A DNA stretch of 64,000 nt from an uncultured Acetobacteraceae bacterium (GCA_903924985.1 CAIYDT010000083.1:1-64000); one strand, 5' to 3'. Shown: positions 45,670 through 55,866, numbered from the stretch's first letter. Notes: generated by a model from the letters alone, not told the origin. Numbers and translations: made by a program.

Positions 45670-46371
45670 ATGGCCATGACGTCTGACTTCGCCGGCATCA
45701 AAACCCTCATGTTCGACCAGTACGGCACCCTGGTCGACATGCAAGGTGGTCTGATCGAGGTCGCGAAACCCTACCTCGCCTCCAAAGGCTGGGCCGGTAG
45801 CGCCAATTCCTTCGTCACCTGGTGGCGCCGCACGCACTACGAAAACTCCATGATCGATGCCCTGCTGCACAAGCAGCACATGCCCTACCGCGAGATCGGG
45901 CATCTATCGGTCACCCAGGTGCTGAACCGAGCGGGGATCGAACACACCCGCCAGGAAGTCGAAGCGCTGGTGGCGAGCATCGAACGCCTGAAACCCTTCC
46001 CGGAAATTCCCGTCGCCCTGGATCGCCTCCGCACCAAATACCAGATCGCGGTGCTGTCGAACGGCGACCCCGACATGCTGGAAGCCGCCAAGGCGCATCA
46101 TGGCCTGGCATACGACCACACCATCTCGGTCGCCGAGGCCAATGCCTTCAAACCGCACGTCGCGACCTACACCAAAGCCGCCGAAATCCTCGGGCTGCGC
46201 ATGGACGAAATCCTGTTTGTCGCCAACCACGAGTTCGACTGTGTCGGCGCCAAGGCCGCCGGCATGCGCGCCGCCTTCATCGACCGCCGCCAGCGGCCCT
46301 TCGCGTCATGGCCTTATCAGCCGGACGTCATCGTGCGAGACATGACGGCGCTGGCCGACCTGCTGGTCTGA
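45670..46371 (+). CDS. Haloacid dehalogenase type II (HAD superfamily)
   Basis: IKTLMFDQYGTLVDMQGG; VLSNGDPDMLEAA; VANHEFDCVGAKAAGMRAAFIDR. Confidence 0.9.
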   Translation: MAMTSDFAGIKTLMFDQYGTLVDMQGGLIEVAKPYLASKGWAGSANSFVTWWRRTHYENSMIDALLHKQHMPYREIGHLSVTQVLNRAGIEHTRQEVEALVASIERLKPFPEIPVALDRLRTKYQIAVLSNGDPDMLEAAKAHHGLAYDHTISVAEANAFKPHVATYTKAAEILGLRMDEILFVANHEFDCVGAKAAGMRAAFIDRRQRPFASWPYQPDVIVRDMTALADLLV

Positions 46372-46395
46372 ACCGAAAAACGGGGGAAACACACC

Positions 46396-47409
46396 ATGAC
46401 CTTCACCGTCCTCTACACCGACAAGATCTACGCCGACGACAGCGTCGAACGCCGCATATATGGCCCCGACGTCCGGGTGATTTTTCCTCCAGCCCCCACC
46501 AACGGCGTCGCGGACCTGTCCGATGAAGACTGCGCCGCCGCCGACGGGCTGATGACCCTGCGCCACCGCGTCACCGCCAAGGATTTCGAGCGTTTCCCCA
46601 AACTCCGCGCCGTGTGCCGCATGGGTGTGGGCTACGACAGCATCGACCGCATCGCCGCCAATGGTCGCCAGATCATGGTCCTCAACGTGCCCGATTATGG
46701 CACGACCGAGGTCGCGGACCATGCCATCTCCCTCGCGATGGCGCTGCGGCGCGGCCTGTTCATGCATCTGGAGGCGCAGCGCGCCGACCCGCCCGCCGCG
46801 TGGAAATACATCGACGACCCCTTGGTGCGCCGCTCGTCCGTCCAGACCTTCGGCATCGTCGGCATGGGCCGCATCGCCACCGCCGTCGCCCTGCGCGCCA
46901 AGGCCTTCGGCTTCCGCGTCGTGTTCTACGACCCGCTGTTGCCGAACGGGGTGGAGCTGGGCTTGGGAATCGGCCGAGCGCCGACGCTGGAAGCGCTGCT
47001 GGAGCAGACGGACACGCTATCCATCCACGTGCCGCTGACCCCTGACACCCGCAACATGATCGACGATCGCGCCTTGTCGCTGCTGCCCAAGGGGGCCGTG
47101 CTGGTGAACACCGCGCGCGGCCCGATCGTCGATATCGATGCCGTGGCGAAGCACCTGAAAAGCGGCCATCTGGCCGGCGTGGGCCTGGACGTGGTGCCGG
47201 TCGAACCCCCGGTCGAGCCGGTTCCCGAACTCATCCGCGCCTTCCGCGCTCGGGAGCCCTGGACCATCGGCCGGCTGATCATCACCCCGCATTCGGCATT
47301 CTACACCCCACAAGCCTGGGACGACATCCGCTCTAAATCGGCGGAAACGATGCGCGCGGCGTTGCTCGGCCCGAAGCCTCAGAACGTGATCCCACCTGAC
47401 TCGTACTGA
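46396..47409 (+). CDS. D-2-hydroxyacid dehydrogenase family protein (NAD-binding)
   Basis: QTFGIVGMGRIATAVALRAKAFGFRVVFYDP; LPKGAVLVNTARGPIVDIDAVAKHLKSGHLAGVGLDVVPVEPP. Confidence 0.93.
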   Translation: MTFTVLYTDKIYADDSVERRIYGPDVRVIFPPAPTNGVADLSDEDCAAADGLMTLRHRVTAKDFERFPKLRAVCRMGVGYDSIDRIAANGRQIMVLNVPDYGTTEVADHAISLAMALRRGLFMHLEAQRADPPAAWKYIDDPLVRRSSVQTFGIVGMGRIATAVALRAKAFGFRVVFYDPLLPNGVELGLGIGRAPTLEALLEQTDTLSIHVPLTPDTRNMIDDRALSLLPKGAVLVNTARGPIVDIDAVAKHLKSGHLAGVGLDVVPVEPPVEPVPELIRAFRAREPWTIGRLIITPHSAFYTPQAWDDIRSKSAETMRAALLGPKPQNVIPPDSY

Positions 47410-47537
47410 GGCGGGAAAGGGGGGCACATCATTGGCTAAAGGTTAGCGTGTGGCGGGGCCCCGGCCTCGCCCATTCGTCATGGTCAGGCCAGACCACAAC
47501 GGTGAAGGGTGGTCACGACGCCCAAAGTCAGCACGCA

Positions 47538-48521
47538 TTACCGCACCAGCTCCCGGTGTTCCGGGTCGACCATGCCGCTTCCACCCAGCGTCACGACATT
47601 TCCCACCAGCCGGTTGCCCGTCAGAGTAACCGGGGTGAGAGTGCTGTTGCGCACGAAAATGGTCGGTTCCGGCAGCACGCTGGTGAACTGGTTGTCGCGT
47701 ACGATCAGCAGGTTGGTTGGGTTGGTCACGCCCTCTACCCCGATAGAAATCGCCACCGCGAGGTTGCTGCTGTTTGCGCCTTTCTGCAGCACATTGTCCT
47801 GGATCAGGACATTGCCCCCATTCGGGATATCGATCGAATAGCTGGACGTCCCGCTATCGCCATCCGCGATCTCATTGGCGGCGATCACCGTGTTGCGCGC
47901 GCGGGATTTCACGTGGTGTGCGGTCCTGGTATCCAGAAAGTGGCAGTGCTCGACATCCAGCAGCGCGATCGGGGTGCCGGCATAAACGCCATGGGCGCAG
48001 GCGCCCTCGCACGATCCGTTGCCGCGGAACGCGCTCGCGGTAATCCGCACTTGGCTCGTTGGGCCGCCGCCCAGCAGGATGCCATTTTCGTTATCCAGGA
48101 ACCGGCTGTTCTCGATGGTCAGATTTGCGCCCTGGCCCAGGATGCCGGCGGCGGTGTGAAACTTGCCTCGCGCGCCGCTGAAGGTGATGTTGCGGATGGT
48201 GATGTCCTCACCTGTGATAATAAAAATGCCGCGTTCCAGGCAGACCTTGTTGGCGATAATCACCCCCCGCCCGTGCCCCTCGATCGTCAGATGGGCAGCA
48301 CGCCAGATCGAGCAGTCCCGGTAGAGGCCGGGCTCGATCACGACTTGGTCCCCGTCGCGCGCGATGGCGGCGGCCTGGCTTGGCAGCTTGAACGGTCCGT
48401 TCGGCCCAACCTGGATGATGCGGGCGAGCGCCGCATGGCCGCTACAGCCGAGCAGCATCAGCGTTGCGAGAACAAAAGCGACTGCGCTATGCCGGGGGAG
48501 AACGGGCCTTTCGTCGGTCAT
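47538..48521 (-). CDS. Exported right-handed parallel beta-helix protein
   Basis: N-terminal FVLATLMLLGCSGHAALA; repeats such as DITIRNITFSGARGKFHTAAGILGQGANLTIENSRFLDNENGILLGG. Confidence 0.85.
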   Translation of the reverse strand: MTDERPVLPRHSAVAFVLATLMLLGCSGHAALARIIQVGPNGPFKLPSQAAAIARDGDQVVIEPGLYRDCSIWRAAHLTIEGHGRGVIIANKVCLERGIFIITGEDITIRNITFSGARGKFHTAAGILGQGANLTIENSRFLDNENGILLGGGPTSQVRITASAFRGNGSCEGACAHGVYAGTPIALLDVEHCHFLDTRTAHHVKSRARNTVIAANEIADGDSGTSSYSIDIPNGGNVLIQDNVLQKGANSSNLAVAISIGVEGVTNPTNLLIVRDNQFTSVLPEPTIFVRNSTLTPVTLTGNRLVGNVVTLGGSGMVDPEHRELVR

Positions 48522-48558
48522 GATGGAGGCATCGTCCGAGGGGCCCGGGTAAGTCAAG

Positions 48559-49662
48559 ATGTTCGAACACCAAGCTACGTCTGACGCCCCGCTGGTGGTG
48601 CATGTGTTCCCCACCTTCGCGGTGGGCGGCGCGCAGGTGCGGTTCGCCGCCATTGCCAACCACTTCGGCAGCGCGTTCCGCCACATCGTGGTGGCGCTGG
48701 ACGGCAACCTGGAATGCCGGGAGCGGTTGAATGCCGACCTCGATGCCGTTTTTCCGATCGTGGACGCACCCAAAGGCTCGATGTTCGGTAACGCGCTGCG
48801 GTTCCGGCGGCTGTTGAAGCAATGGCGGCCGGACGTGCTGGTGACCGGCAATTGGGGCGCCATCGAATGGGCCATGGCCAACATCCCGCCCGTGACCCGC
48901 CACATTCACGTTGTGGACGGCTTCGGACCCGAGGAGCGGTCGGTGCAGATCCCCCGCCGTATCTGGACTCGCCGCCTGGTGCTGGCGCGCAGCCTGGTGG
49001 TTCTGCCGTCGCGCACTCTGGTGCGCATCGCGACGGAGATATGGAAGCTCAATTCGAGGTTTGTCCGCTACATCCCGAATGGCATCGACCTCGCCCGTTT
49101 CGCGGCGCAGGCCCGGACGCCGCACGATGGCCCACCCGTCATCGGCACCGTGGCGGCCTTGCGGAGGGAGAAGAACGTCGCGCGCCTGATCCGCGCCTTC
49201 GCAAGGGTGGTGTCGGAAACCCCCGCGCGACTGATCGTCGTGGGGGACGGGGAGGAACGGCCGGCGCTGACCGATCTCGCCGCCAGCCTGGGCGTGGCGG
49301 ATCACGTCACCTTCACCGGCCATCGCAATGACACGCCCGCGCTGTACGCCGGTTTCGACATTTTTGCCTTGTCGTCGGACACCGAACAAATGCCGCTATC
49401 CGTGATCGAGGCGATGGCCAGCGGCCTGCCGATTGTCTCCACTGGCGTCGGCGACGTCGGGGCGATGCTGGCCACCGAAAACGACCCGTTCGTCGTGCCG
49501 TTGGATGACGGCGCCATGGCTGACGCCCTGATCGCACTGCTGCGCGATCCCGTGCTCCGCGGCAGCCTCGGTGCGGCCAACCTCGAAAAGGCCCAGCGGG
49601 ATTTTGCCCAGGCGGCAATGTTCGAACGCTACCGCGCGTTGTGGATGGGGGAGGCGGGGTGA
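48559..49662 (+). CDS. Glycosyltransferase family 4
   Basis: VFPTFAVGGAQVRFAAIANHFG; GTVAALRREKNVARLIRAFARV; SSDTEQMPLSVIEAMASGLPIVSTGVGDV. Confidence 0.92.
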   Translation: MFEHQATSDAPLVVHVFPTFAVGGAQVRFAAIANHFGSAFRHIVVALDGNLECRERLNADLDAVFPIVDAPKGSMFGNALRFRRLLKQWRPDVLVTGNWGAIEWAMANIPPVTRHIHVVDGFGPEERSVQIPRRIWTRRLVLARSLVVLPSRTLVRIATEIWKLNSRFVRYIPNGIDLARFAAQARTPHDGPPVIGTVAALRREKNVARLIRAFARVVSETPARLIVVGDGEERPALTDLAASLGVADHVTFTGHRNDTPALYAGFDIFALSSDTEQMPLSVIEAMASGLPIVSTGVGDVGAMLATENDPFVVPLDDGAMADALIALLRDPVLRGSLGAANLEKAQRDFAQAAMFERYRALWMGEAG

Positions 49663-50696
49663 TCCAGATCACCCTGTCGGAAGTCCGCGATTTCGCTGCA
49701 CTGGGCGTTCGGTGGCGGGCGCTGGAAGATCGTTCGGCCCCGTCCTTCTTCCAAAGCTGGACCTGGACCGGCTGCCTCGCGGAACAGCGCTTCCCCAATC
49801 CCATCCTTGTGGAGGCTTTGGATGCCGGCGAAACGGTTGGCCTCGCGCTGTTCAATCGCCGCCCCGGCTTCGTCCGCGATGTGCTGTTCCTCGGCGAAAC
49901 CGGGGCACTGCCGTGGGACCGGCTGACGATCGAGCACAACGGGCCGCTGGTCACGCAAGGCCATTCTGTCGAAGTCACCGCCGCGATCCTGCGCGCGGCC
50001 GCCAGACGCTACGATCTGGTCCTGAGCGGCATGGCTGGAACCGGGTCAGGCCGCGTCGTCAAATCCCAACCGGCCCCCTTCGCGGTTCCCGGCACAGCCT
50101 ATTTCGACCGCCGCGGCGCCAACACCCGACAGCAAATTCGGCGATCCGACCGGGACTTCGCGGCGTTCGGACCGCTCGCCATCGCCCGTGCCGAAACCGA
50201 GGCAACGGCGCACGTCTGGCTCGATGCGATGGCCGGGTTGCACCAGGCGACATGGATCGCACGCGGCAGGCCTGGCAGCTTCGCCGACCCATGCTTCGGC
50301 CGCTTCCACCACGAACTGATCCGGCGTGGCATGCCTCGCGATGAAATCGACCTGCTGCGCGTCACCGCGGGGGATCGGGTGGTCGGCATCCTGTACAATT
50401 TCCGATTTCGCGGCCGGGTGTCGTCCTACCAGAGTGGCTTTGCCTATGACGGTGGCGACCCACGCCTCAAACCCGGCCTGACCTGCCACCGCATGGCGAT
50501 CGAGGCCTACGGCCAGGATGGCATTTCGGTCTACGATTTCCTGGCGGGGGACGAACGCTATAAGCGCAGCCTGGCCGACGGGGTCGAGACGCTACATTGG
50601 GCTGTGGCAGGGCCTTGGTGGTCGCCCCGCATGGCGATCCACGCGGCAAGGGGCTGGGCGGGCCGGCTGCGCGATGCTTGGGTGTGCAGATCATGA
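49660..50696 (+). CDS. GNAT/FemAB (CelD-like) acetyltransferase
   Basis: FFQSWTWTGCLAEQ; VVGILYNFRFRGRVSSYQSGFAYD; YDFLAGDERYKRSLADG; GTG start overlaps the GT stop. Confidence 0.8.
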
Positions 50697-52015
50697 AGCG
50701 GTTCTCGGTTTCCACGACGTCGGCCCTGGCCCTGCTCGTTTTCGGGGGCGGGCAGGCAGAGGCCGCGCCGATCGCCGCGGTGGCCGATTCATTACTGTTT
50801 GGGACCACCGATCAGGCGGACGTCGTACGCGAAAGCCTGTCCCTCGGCGGACCTGTCACGCCCCTGATCGCCGGGGTGACGCGCGCGGCTGGCGCTGTTC
50901 CCGACAGGCCGACGATTGCCGACCCAAGCGCGCAGACGCCGAGTGCGACCTTCACATATCGGCCAGCGGTGTCGGTGAGGGGAGACAGCGGTTTCGTCGG
51001 TTCGCTGGCCCCGAACAGCCGGCGCAATCCCGGCAACATCAGCAACCTGCGGGGTACGGTTGGGTCGGCGGAGGCTGGCATATTCTCGGTGCCCGCCACT
51101 GAAATCCTGATCAATGAGACGCCGGCGCGCGCCTATAACTACATATTCCGGCCAAGCCCGACGGTCGGTTCGGTGCTGTCAGGTTCGGGTACCACCGTTA
51201 TCTTTCCGCGCGAGATGGCCGAGGATCATCCAGGCCATTCGGTTTTCATTGGGGTTCGGCCACCGGCGCCTGACCAAGACAGCGATGCGGCGGGGCGCCG
51301 AGTGTCTACCCTCAGCGCGACTCGTTCGGCGACACCGACGGTGGTCGTAACACCCCTTCCAGGCCCGAACCCTCAAGCCGCGGCGACCGCGGCAAGCCTG
51401 GGGTATCGGTTGGATACGGGGCTGATGACGACGATCGGGTTCTCCACGAAGGGTGTGCCGCCGACCCCCTTTCACCCCGGGGCCGCGTCATCTTCGTCTT
51501 TGGGGTATACCTACGTCCCGGTCGGGCGACGTCCGGCCCCGGACCTTCTCGCGGAGGCCGCTCGTGGCAGCACCCTGTCCGCCACGATTACGGCGCCGGG
51601 TGGCGATCCGGCCCGTCGCGATTGGCGGGATGGCGATCAGGCCGATCCGCGGGATGCCAACAATGACCTGGATGCTTCGCCTGTGTTGGCAAGCACCATG
51701 AGCGGAAATCTGTCGCGGGCGGGCGGGATCCGGCCGGGCGTTGCCACCGACATTTTCGTCGTCGCTGCACCGGACGCCGGACGGGACCGCCGCGTTGAGG
51801 AACTTGTTACCATCCCAATCCTGGTCAAAGGCGGATTGGCCGAACGCGGCAGCGCCGGTAAGTCGATGCTGTCCGCGTCCCAGGCCGCCGAAATGGACCA
51901 AGGCAATGCCCTGATCCGATACGGGCTGGCCGCGACGGCCGTGCTGTTGCCGGCGGGTCTCGCCTTCCTTGGCTTTCGCATGGTCAGGCGGGCTGCTTTA
52001 CGCCGGTTAGGTTGA
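50693..52015 (+). CDS. Uncharacterised exported protein with C-terminal TM and Arg-rich tail
   Basis: MKRFSVSTTSALALLVFGGGQAEAA signal peptide; C-terminus LIRYGLAATAVLLPAGLAFLGFRMVRRAALRRLG; start overlaps acetyltransferase stop (ATGA). Confidence 0.7.
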   Translation: MKRFSVSTTSALALLVFGGGQAEAAPIAAVADSLLFGTTDQADVVRESLSLGGPVTPLIAGVTRAAGAVPDRPTIADPSAQTPSATFTYRPAVSVRGDSGFVGSLAPNSRRNPGNISNLRGTVGSAEAGIFSVPATEILINETPARAYNYIFRPSPTVGSVLSGSGTTVIFPREMAEDHPGHSVFIGVRPPAPDQDSDAAGRRVSTLSATRSATPTVVVTPLPGPNPQAAATAASLGYRLDTGLMTTIGFSTKGVPPTPFHPGAASSSSLGYTYVPVGRRPAPDLLAEAARGSTLSATITAPGGDPARRDWRDGDQADPRDANNDLDASPVLASTMSGNLSRAGGIRPGVATDIFVVAAPDAGRDRRVEELVTIPILVKGGLAERGSAGKSMLSASQAAEMDQGNALIRYGLAATAVLLPAGLAFLGFRMVRRAALRRLG

Positions 52016-53035
52016 TCGGACACGGTGCCGCAATCGCCCGAGGTCGTGCCGTGCCATCGCCAGCAGGCCCGCGGGGCGCCACGGGTCGATCAGCAGTAAC
52101 CCGATCCGTTGCCGCCGCTGTGCCGCCCAGTCCCGCTTATACGGGTCGTCGCCGCGCCCGAAATCGATCGCGTTCACCCGTTCCTGGTCCAGCAAGTGCC
52201 GCAGCATGAGCGCGGTGAGCACAGTGCCGGGGGAGTGCGCCTTAAACGCCTCATCGTGCGCCAGCTTCAGCACCGTCGCCTGGCCATGTTCCACGATCCA
52301 GAATTGTGCCGCGACCGGTTTTCTGCCCAGAGACCACAGACCCAGGCGCAGGATGCCCAGGTCGGATGCGGTCCGCATCAGCGCGGCGTTGAAGCGGGGG
52401 AAGGGTTCGGGGTCCTTCCAGCTTGTGGCGTAGACGTCTTCGAACGCGGCGATTCCCCGGGCCAGGTTTTCCTGGGCGTCGATCAGGGTAAATCGCGCAT
52501 CGGGCAGCCGTTCGGCGCGCCGCAGCCGGCGGCGGATGGTTTCTCGCAAGGCACCGGGGCGGCGGGCCAGGTAACCGGCCCAGTCGAGACCCGAGACATC
52601 CTCATGCCAGTTGCCAAAGTGGCGGAATTGCCGGACGGTCAGGCCGGCGGCGGTGGCGCCGGCGATCAGCGCCGGCAAATGCGGCCACTCGGCCGGCAGC
52701 GCGTCGATTCGGGTCACGGGGTTGCGGCGGCAATGGTGGGCAAAGGCCTCGCAGGCCGCTTCGGCATCGGCGTCGGGCGCGATCATGGGGGTGTACCGGC
52801 ACGTGTACGGCGTGGTGAAGCTGTTCGCGCCAAGCATCGGGAACAGGCCCGCCGCCACGCCGTCCATGCGGCACAGCACGAAGCTGGCTTCGGCACCGGG
52901 CGGTGTCGCGTACGACAGCACTGCTCGCCACCAGGCCTTGGTCGAGAAGACCGAGTCCGCCGCTTCGAACAGGCCGTCCGGCACATCGTCCGCCGACCGG
53001 AGAACCTCGGTGTTAGCGGAACGCATACCACGCAT
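52007..53035 (-). CDS. GNAT/FemAB (CelD-like) acetyltransferase
   Basis: VFSTKAWWRAVLSY; TVLKLAHDEAFKAHSPGTVLTALMLRHLLDQERVNAIDFGRGDDPYKRDWAAQ. Confidence 0.85.
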   Translation of the reverse strand: MRGMRSANTEVLRSADDVPDGLFEAADSVFSTKAWWRAVLSYATPPGAEASFVLCRMDGVAAGLFPMLGANSFTTPYTCRYTPMIAPDADAEAACEAFAHHCRRNPVTRIDALPAEWPHLPALIAGATAAGLTVRQFRHFGNWHEDVSGLDWAGYLARRPGALRETIRRRLRRAERLPDARFTLIDAQENLARGIAAFEDVYATSWKDPEPFPRFNAALMRTASDLGILRLGLWSLGRKPVAAQFWIVEHGQATVLKLAHDEAFKAHSPGTVLTALMLRHLLDQERVNAIDFGRGDDPYKRDWAAQRRQRIGLLLIDPWRPAGLLAMARHDLGRLRHRVRST

Positions 53036-53750
53036 TGCCGATCCATTCGTGCAGCGCGAAATAGCTGACGTTCCAGGTGGAGGCTCGCGGCAGGAAGTCG
53101 TCCAGGATTGCCCCGTCCCGCCGGTCGGGCGGCGTGGGCGCGGGCGTGACGGTCAGGCCGGTGCCGCGAAACGCCAGCAGCGCCCGCTTCATGTGCCAGG
53201 AATGGGTGACGACGTAGACTGAGGTAATGCCGGCCTGCTTCAGGATATCGGCGCTGAACTGGGCGTTCTCCCAGGTTGTTTGCGACCGCTCCTCCCGCCA
53301 TTGGACCGGCACACGGAAGTCGTCCCGCATGCTCTCGGCCATGACGTCGGCGATGGACGGCAGATCCTTTTGCAGCGTGCCGCCGGAGACCAGCACCGGG
53401 AGGCCCGTCTTACGCTGCAATTTGGCGGCGGTGGCCAGGCGTTCCAGCGATAAGCGGCCGACGACGACGGGCGGATCGGCGCTGGTTCGGCGTATTTCCG
53501 CACCCAGCACGACAATGGCGCCGGGTGGGGCCGATACGGGCAGTGTGGAGGGCAGGTCGGTCTCCAGCCCATCCAGCAACCGGTCGGCGACCACCGGCAT
53601 TCCCAGAACGACCAGTCCTCCGACGGATATGCCCAGCAGGATGCGGCGCAGACGGAGGTGACCGCGCGGCAGCAGCAGGGCCGCCAGTGCCAAGGTGACG
53701 AACCCGAAGGGCGGGACCAGCAGGGCGACCAGAAGGGATTTGAGGAACAC
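53013..53750 (-). CDS. YdcF/ElyC/SanA (DUF218) family membrane protein
   Basis: AIVVLGAEIRRTSADPPVVVGRLSLERLATAAKLQRKTGLPVLVSGG; TTWENAQFSADILKQAGITSVYVVTHSWHMKRAL. Confidence 0.9.
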   Translation of the reverse strand: MFLKSLLVALLVPPFGFVTLALAALLLPRGHLRLRRILLGISVGGLVVLGMPVVADRLLDGLETDLPSTLPVSAPPGAIVVLGAEIRRTSADPPVVVGRLSLERLATAAKLQRKTGLPVLVSGGTLQKDLPSIADVMAESMRDDFRVPVQWREERSQTTWENAQFSADILKQAGITSVYVVTHSWHMKRALLAFRGTGLTVTPAPTPPDRRDGAILDDFLPRASTWNVSYFALHEWIGNAWYAFR

Positions 53751-53759
53751 GATCCGTGG

Positions 53760-54689
53760 TTACCGGCTCGCCGCCATCCACGCCAGCACTGGGCGCAGCC
53801 CATCGCGTAGCTGCACGGGGTCGTTCAGGTGCAAGGCGCTGCGTAGCCGGCTCGGATCCCCCAGGGAGTGGCGGATTTCCCCGGCACGCGGCGGCTGGAA
53901 GCTGTGATCCAGCCGCTTGCCGACCAGGCTGGCGATCAGATGCGCGAGGTCCAGCACCGAGGTCGCGGTGCCGGTGCAGACGTTGAACACCGGGGCGTCG
54001 GCGGGGCGCATCGCCATGCCGCCCAGCAACGCGGCGACCACGTCGGAGACATGGACAAAATCCCGCGTCTGCCCGCCGTCGCCGTAGATGGCGATGGGTG
54101 CGCCTCGGCCGATGCGCTCGCAGAAGATGGAAATGACCCCGGAGTAGGGGGAACGGGGGTCCTGCCTTGGGCCGTAGACGTTGAAGAAGCGGAAGCCGGT
54201 GGTGGGAATGCCGTGCACGTGGCTGGCGACCTTGGCGTGCAGCTCGCAGCCGAGCTTGTCTGCGCCGTAGGCGGATAGCGGGCTGCGGTCCGCGTCTTCC
54301 GTGATCGGGATGGTCTGGCAGTCGCCGTACACGGCGGCGGAGGACGCGTAGACCAGCGGGATTCTTTTGTCCGTGCGGCGGATGGCATCGAACAGGGTAA
54401 TGGTGCCGCTCAGGTTAACGCGATGGGTACCGGTCCAGTCGGTGACCCCACGCTCCACCGAGGCGATGGCGGCGAGGTGGAAGCAGCCGTCCATGCCCTC
54501 CATGGCGCCTTGCGCGGCTTCGGGGTCGGCGATGTCTCCCTCGATGAACTCGACCCCGGCCGGCAGGTTTTCCCGGTGCCCGGTGGACAGGTCATCCAGC
54601 ACCCGCACGCTGTCGCCGCGCGCCACCAGCGCGTCGCAAAGGTGGGAGCCGATGAAGCCGGCGCCGCCGGTGACGAGGTAGGCGGGCAT
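53760..54689 (-). CDS. NAD-dependent epimerase/dehydratase (nucleotide sugar)
   Basis: MPAYLVTGGAGFIGSHLCDALVARGDSVRVLDDLSTGHRENL; YGADKLGCELHAK; FRFFNVYGPRQDPRSPYSGVIS. Confidence 0.93.
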   Translation of the reverse strand: MPAYLVTGGAGFIGSHLCDALVARGDSVRVLDDLSTGHRENLPAGVEFIEGDIADPEAAQGAMEGMDGCFHLAAIASVERGVTDWTGTHRVNLSGTITLFDAIRRTDKRIPLVYASSAAVYGDCQTIPITEDADRSPLSAYGADKLGCELHAKVASHVHGIPTTGFRFFNVYGPRQDPRSPYSGVISIFCERIGRGAPIAIYGDGGQTRDFVHVSDVVAALLGGMAMRPADAPVFNVCTGTATSVLDLAHLIASLVGKRLDHSFQPPRAGEIRHSLGDPSRLRSALHLNDPVQLRDGLRPVLAWMAASR

Positions 54690-54690
54690 G

Positions 54691-55821
54691 TTAGCCGTTC
54701 GGCCGCAGGATTTGCCGCAGTACCGAACCGTCGGACAGGCGGTCGAAGCCTTCGTTGATCTGTTCGAGGGGTAAAAAACCGCTCCGCAGCTTGTGCACCG
54801 GTAGCTTGCCCCTCTGATACAGGCCGAGGAAGCGGGGGATGTCGCGCTTGGGAATGCAGCTACCCATGTAGCTGCCGCGGATGGATTTCTCGTCGGACAC
54901 CAGGGCGCCGTGCAAGTAGGAGAAGCTGGCGTTGCTCGCCGGCAGTCCGGCGCTGACCACCATGCCGCCGCGCGCGGCGATGGCATAGGCCAGGTTCATC
55001 GCGGGGATGGAGCCGGCGGTTTCGATCACGTAATCCAGCCCGCCTCCGGTGGCGTCCCGGATCTCCTGCACGGAGTCGGCGTTGCCCGCCAGGAAGCAGT
55101 CGGTGGCGCCGAGTTCGCGCGCCAGTTTCAGCTTCTCGGCGTTGGTGTCCACCGCGACGATGCGTTCGGCGCCGGCGATTACCGCGCCCATCAGAGCGTT
55201 CATGCCCACGCCGCCGAGGCCTACCACCGCGACCCGCCCTCCGGGTGGCACCTGCGCCGTGTTCAGCACCGCACCCACGCCGGTCAGCACGGCGCAGCCG
55301 AAGATGGTCGCGTCCTCAAGCGGGATGTCGTCCGGGATTTTGATCAGGGCGTTCTGCGACACCACGGCGTACTGCGCGAACACCGACAGGCCGCTGTAGT
55401 GGTAGATCGGTTCTCCTCCAGCAGACAGGCGACGGGCGCCGGAGATCAGCGTGCCATTGGTGCGCGACGCGTTGGAGCCCTGACAGAGGTTCGGGCGGCC
55501 GGCGTTGCAATAGCGGCAGTCGCCGCAGCTGGTGACGAAGACGCTGATCACGTGATCGCCGGCCTTCAGGCCGGTAACACCGGGGCCGACTTCCTCGACG
55601 ATCCCCGCGGCTTCGTGGCCGGGGATGGTGGGTAGTTTGCGCGGGCGCAGGTTCTCGATGGTCGACAGATCGGAGTGGCACAGGCCGGCGCCGATGATCT
55701 TGTACAGGACCTCGCCGGGGCCGGGGGGGTCGAGGTCGACTTCCTCAATCGTCATCGGCGTCGTGGTGGCGTAGGGGCGCGGCTTGCCCTGTTCCCGCAG
55801 CACCGCGGCTTTCATTTTCAT
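54691..55821 (-). CDS. Zn-dependent alcohol dehydrogenase (MDR)
   Basis: GAGLCHSDLSTIENLRPRKLPTIPGHEAAGIVEEVGPGV; CGDCRYCNAGRPNLC; VAVVGLGGVGMNALMGAVIAGA. Confidence 0.94.
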   Translation of the reverse strand: MKMKAAVLREQGKPRPYATTTPMTIEEVDLDPPGPGEVLYKIIGAGLCHSDLSTIENLRPRKLPTIPGHEAAGIVEEVGPGVTGLKAGDHVISVFVTSCGDCRYCNAGRPNLCQGSNASRTNGTLISGARRLSAGGEPIYHYSGLSVFAQYAVVSQNALIKIPDDIPLEDATIFGCAVLTGVGAVLNTAQVPPGGRVAVVGLGGVGMNALMGAVIAGAERIVAVDTNAEKLKLARELGATDCFLAGNADSVQEIRDATGGGLDYVIETAGSIPAMNLAYAIAARGGMVVSAGLPASNASFSYLHGALVSDEKSIRGSYMGSCIPKRDIPRFLGLYQRGKLPVHKLRSGFLPLEQINEGFDRLSDGSVLRQILRPNG

Positions 55822-55866
55822 GGGGGAGGCTCCTTCGCGCTTGCTGCGTTTATCGACGGGCGGGGC

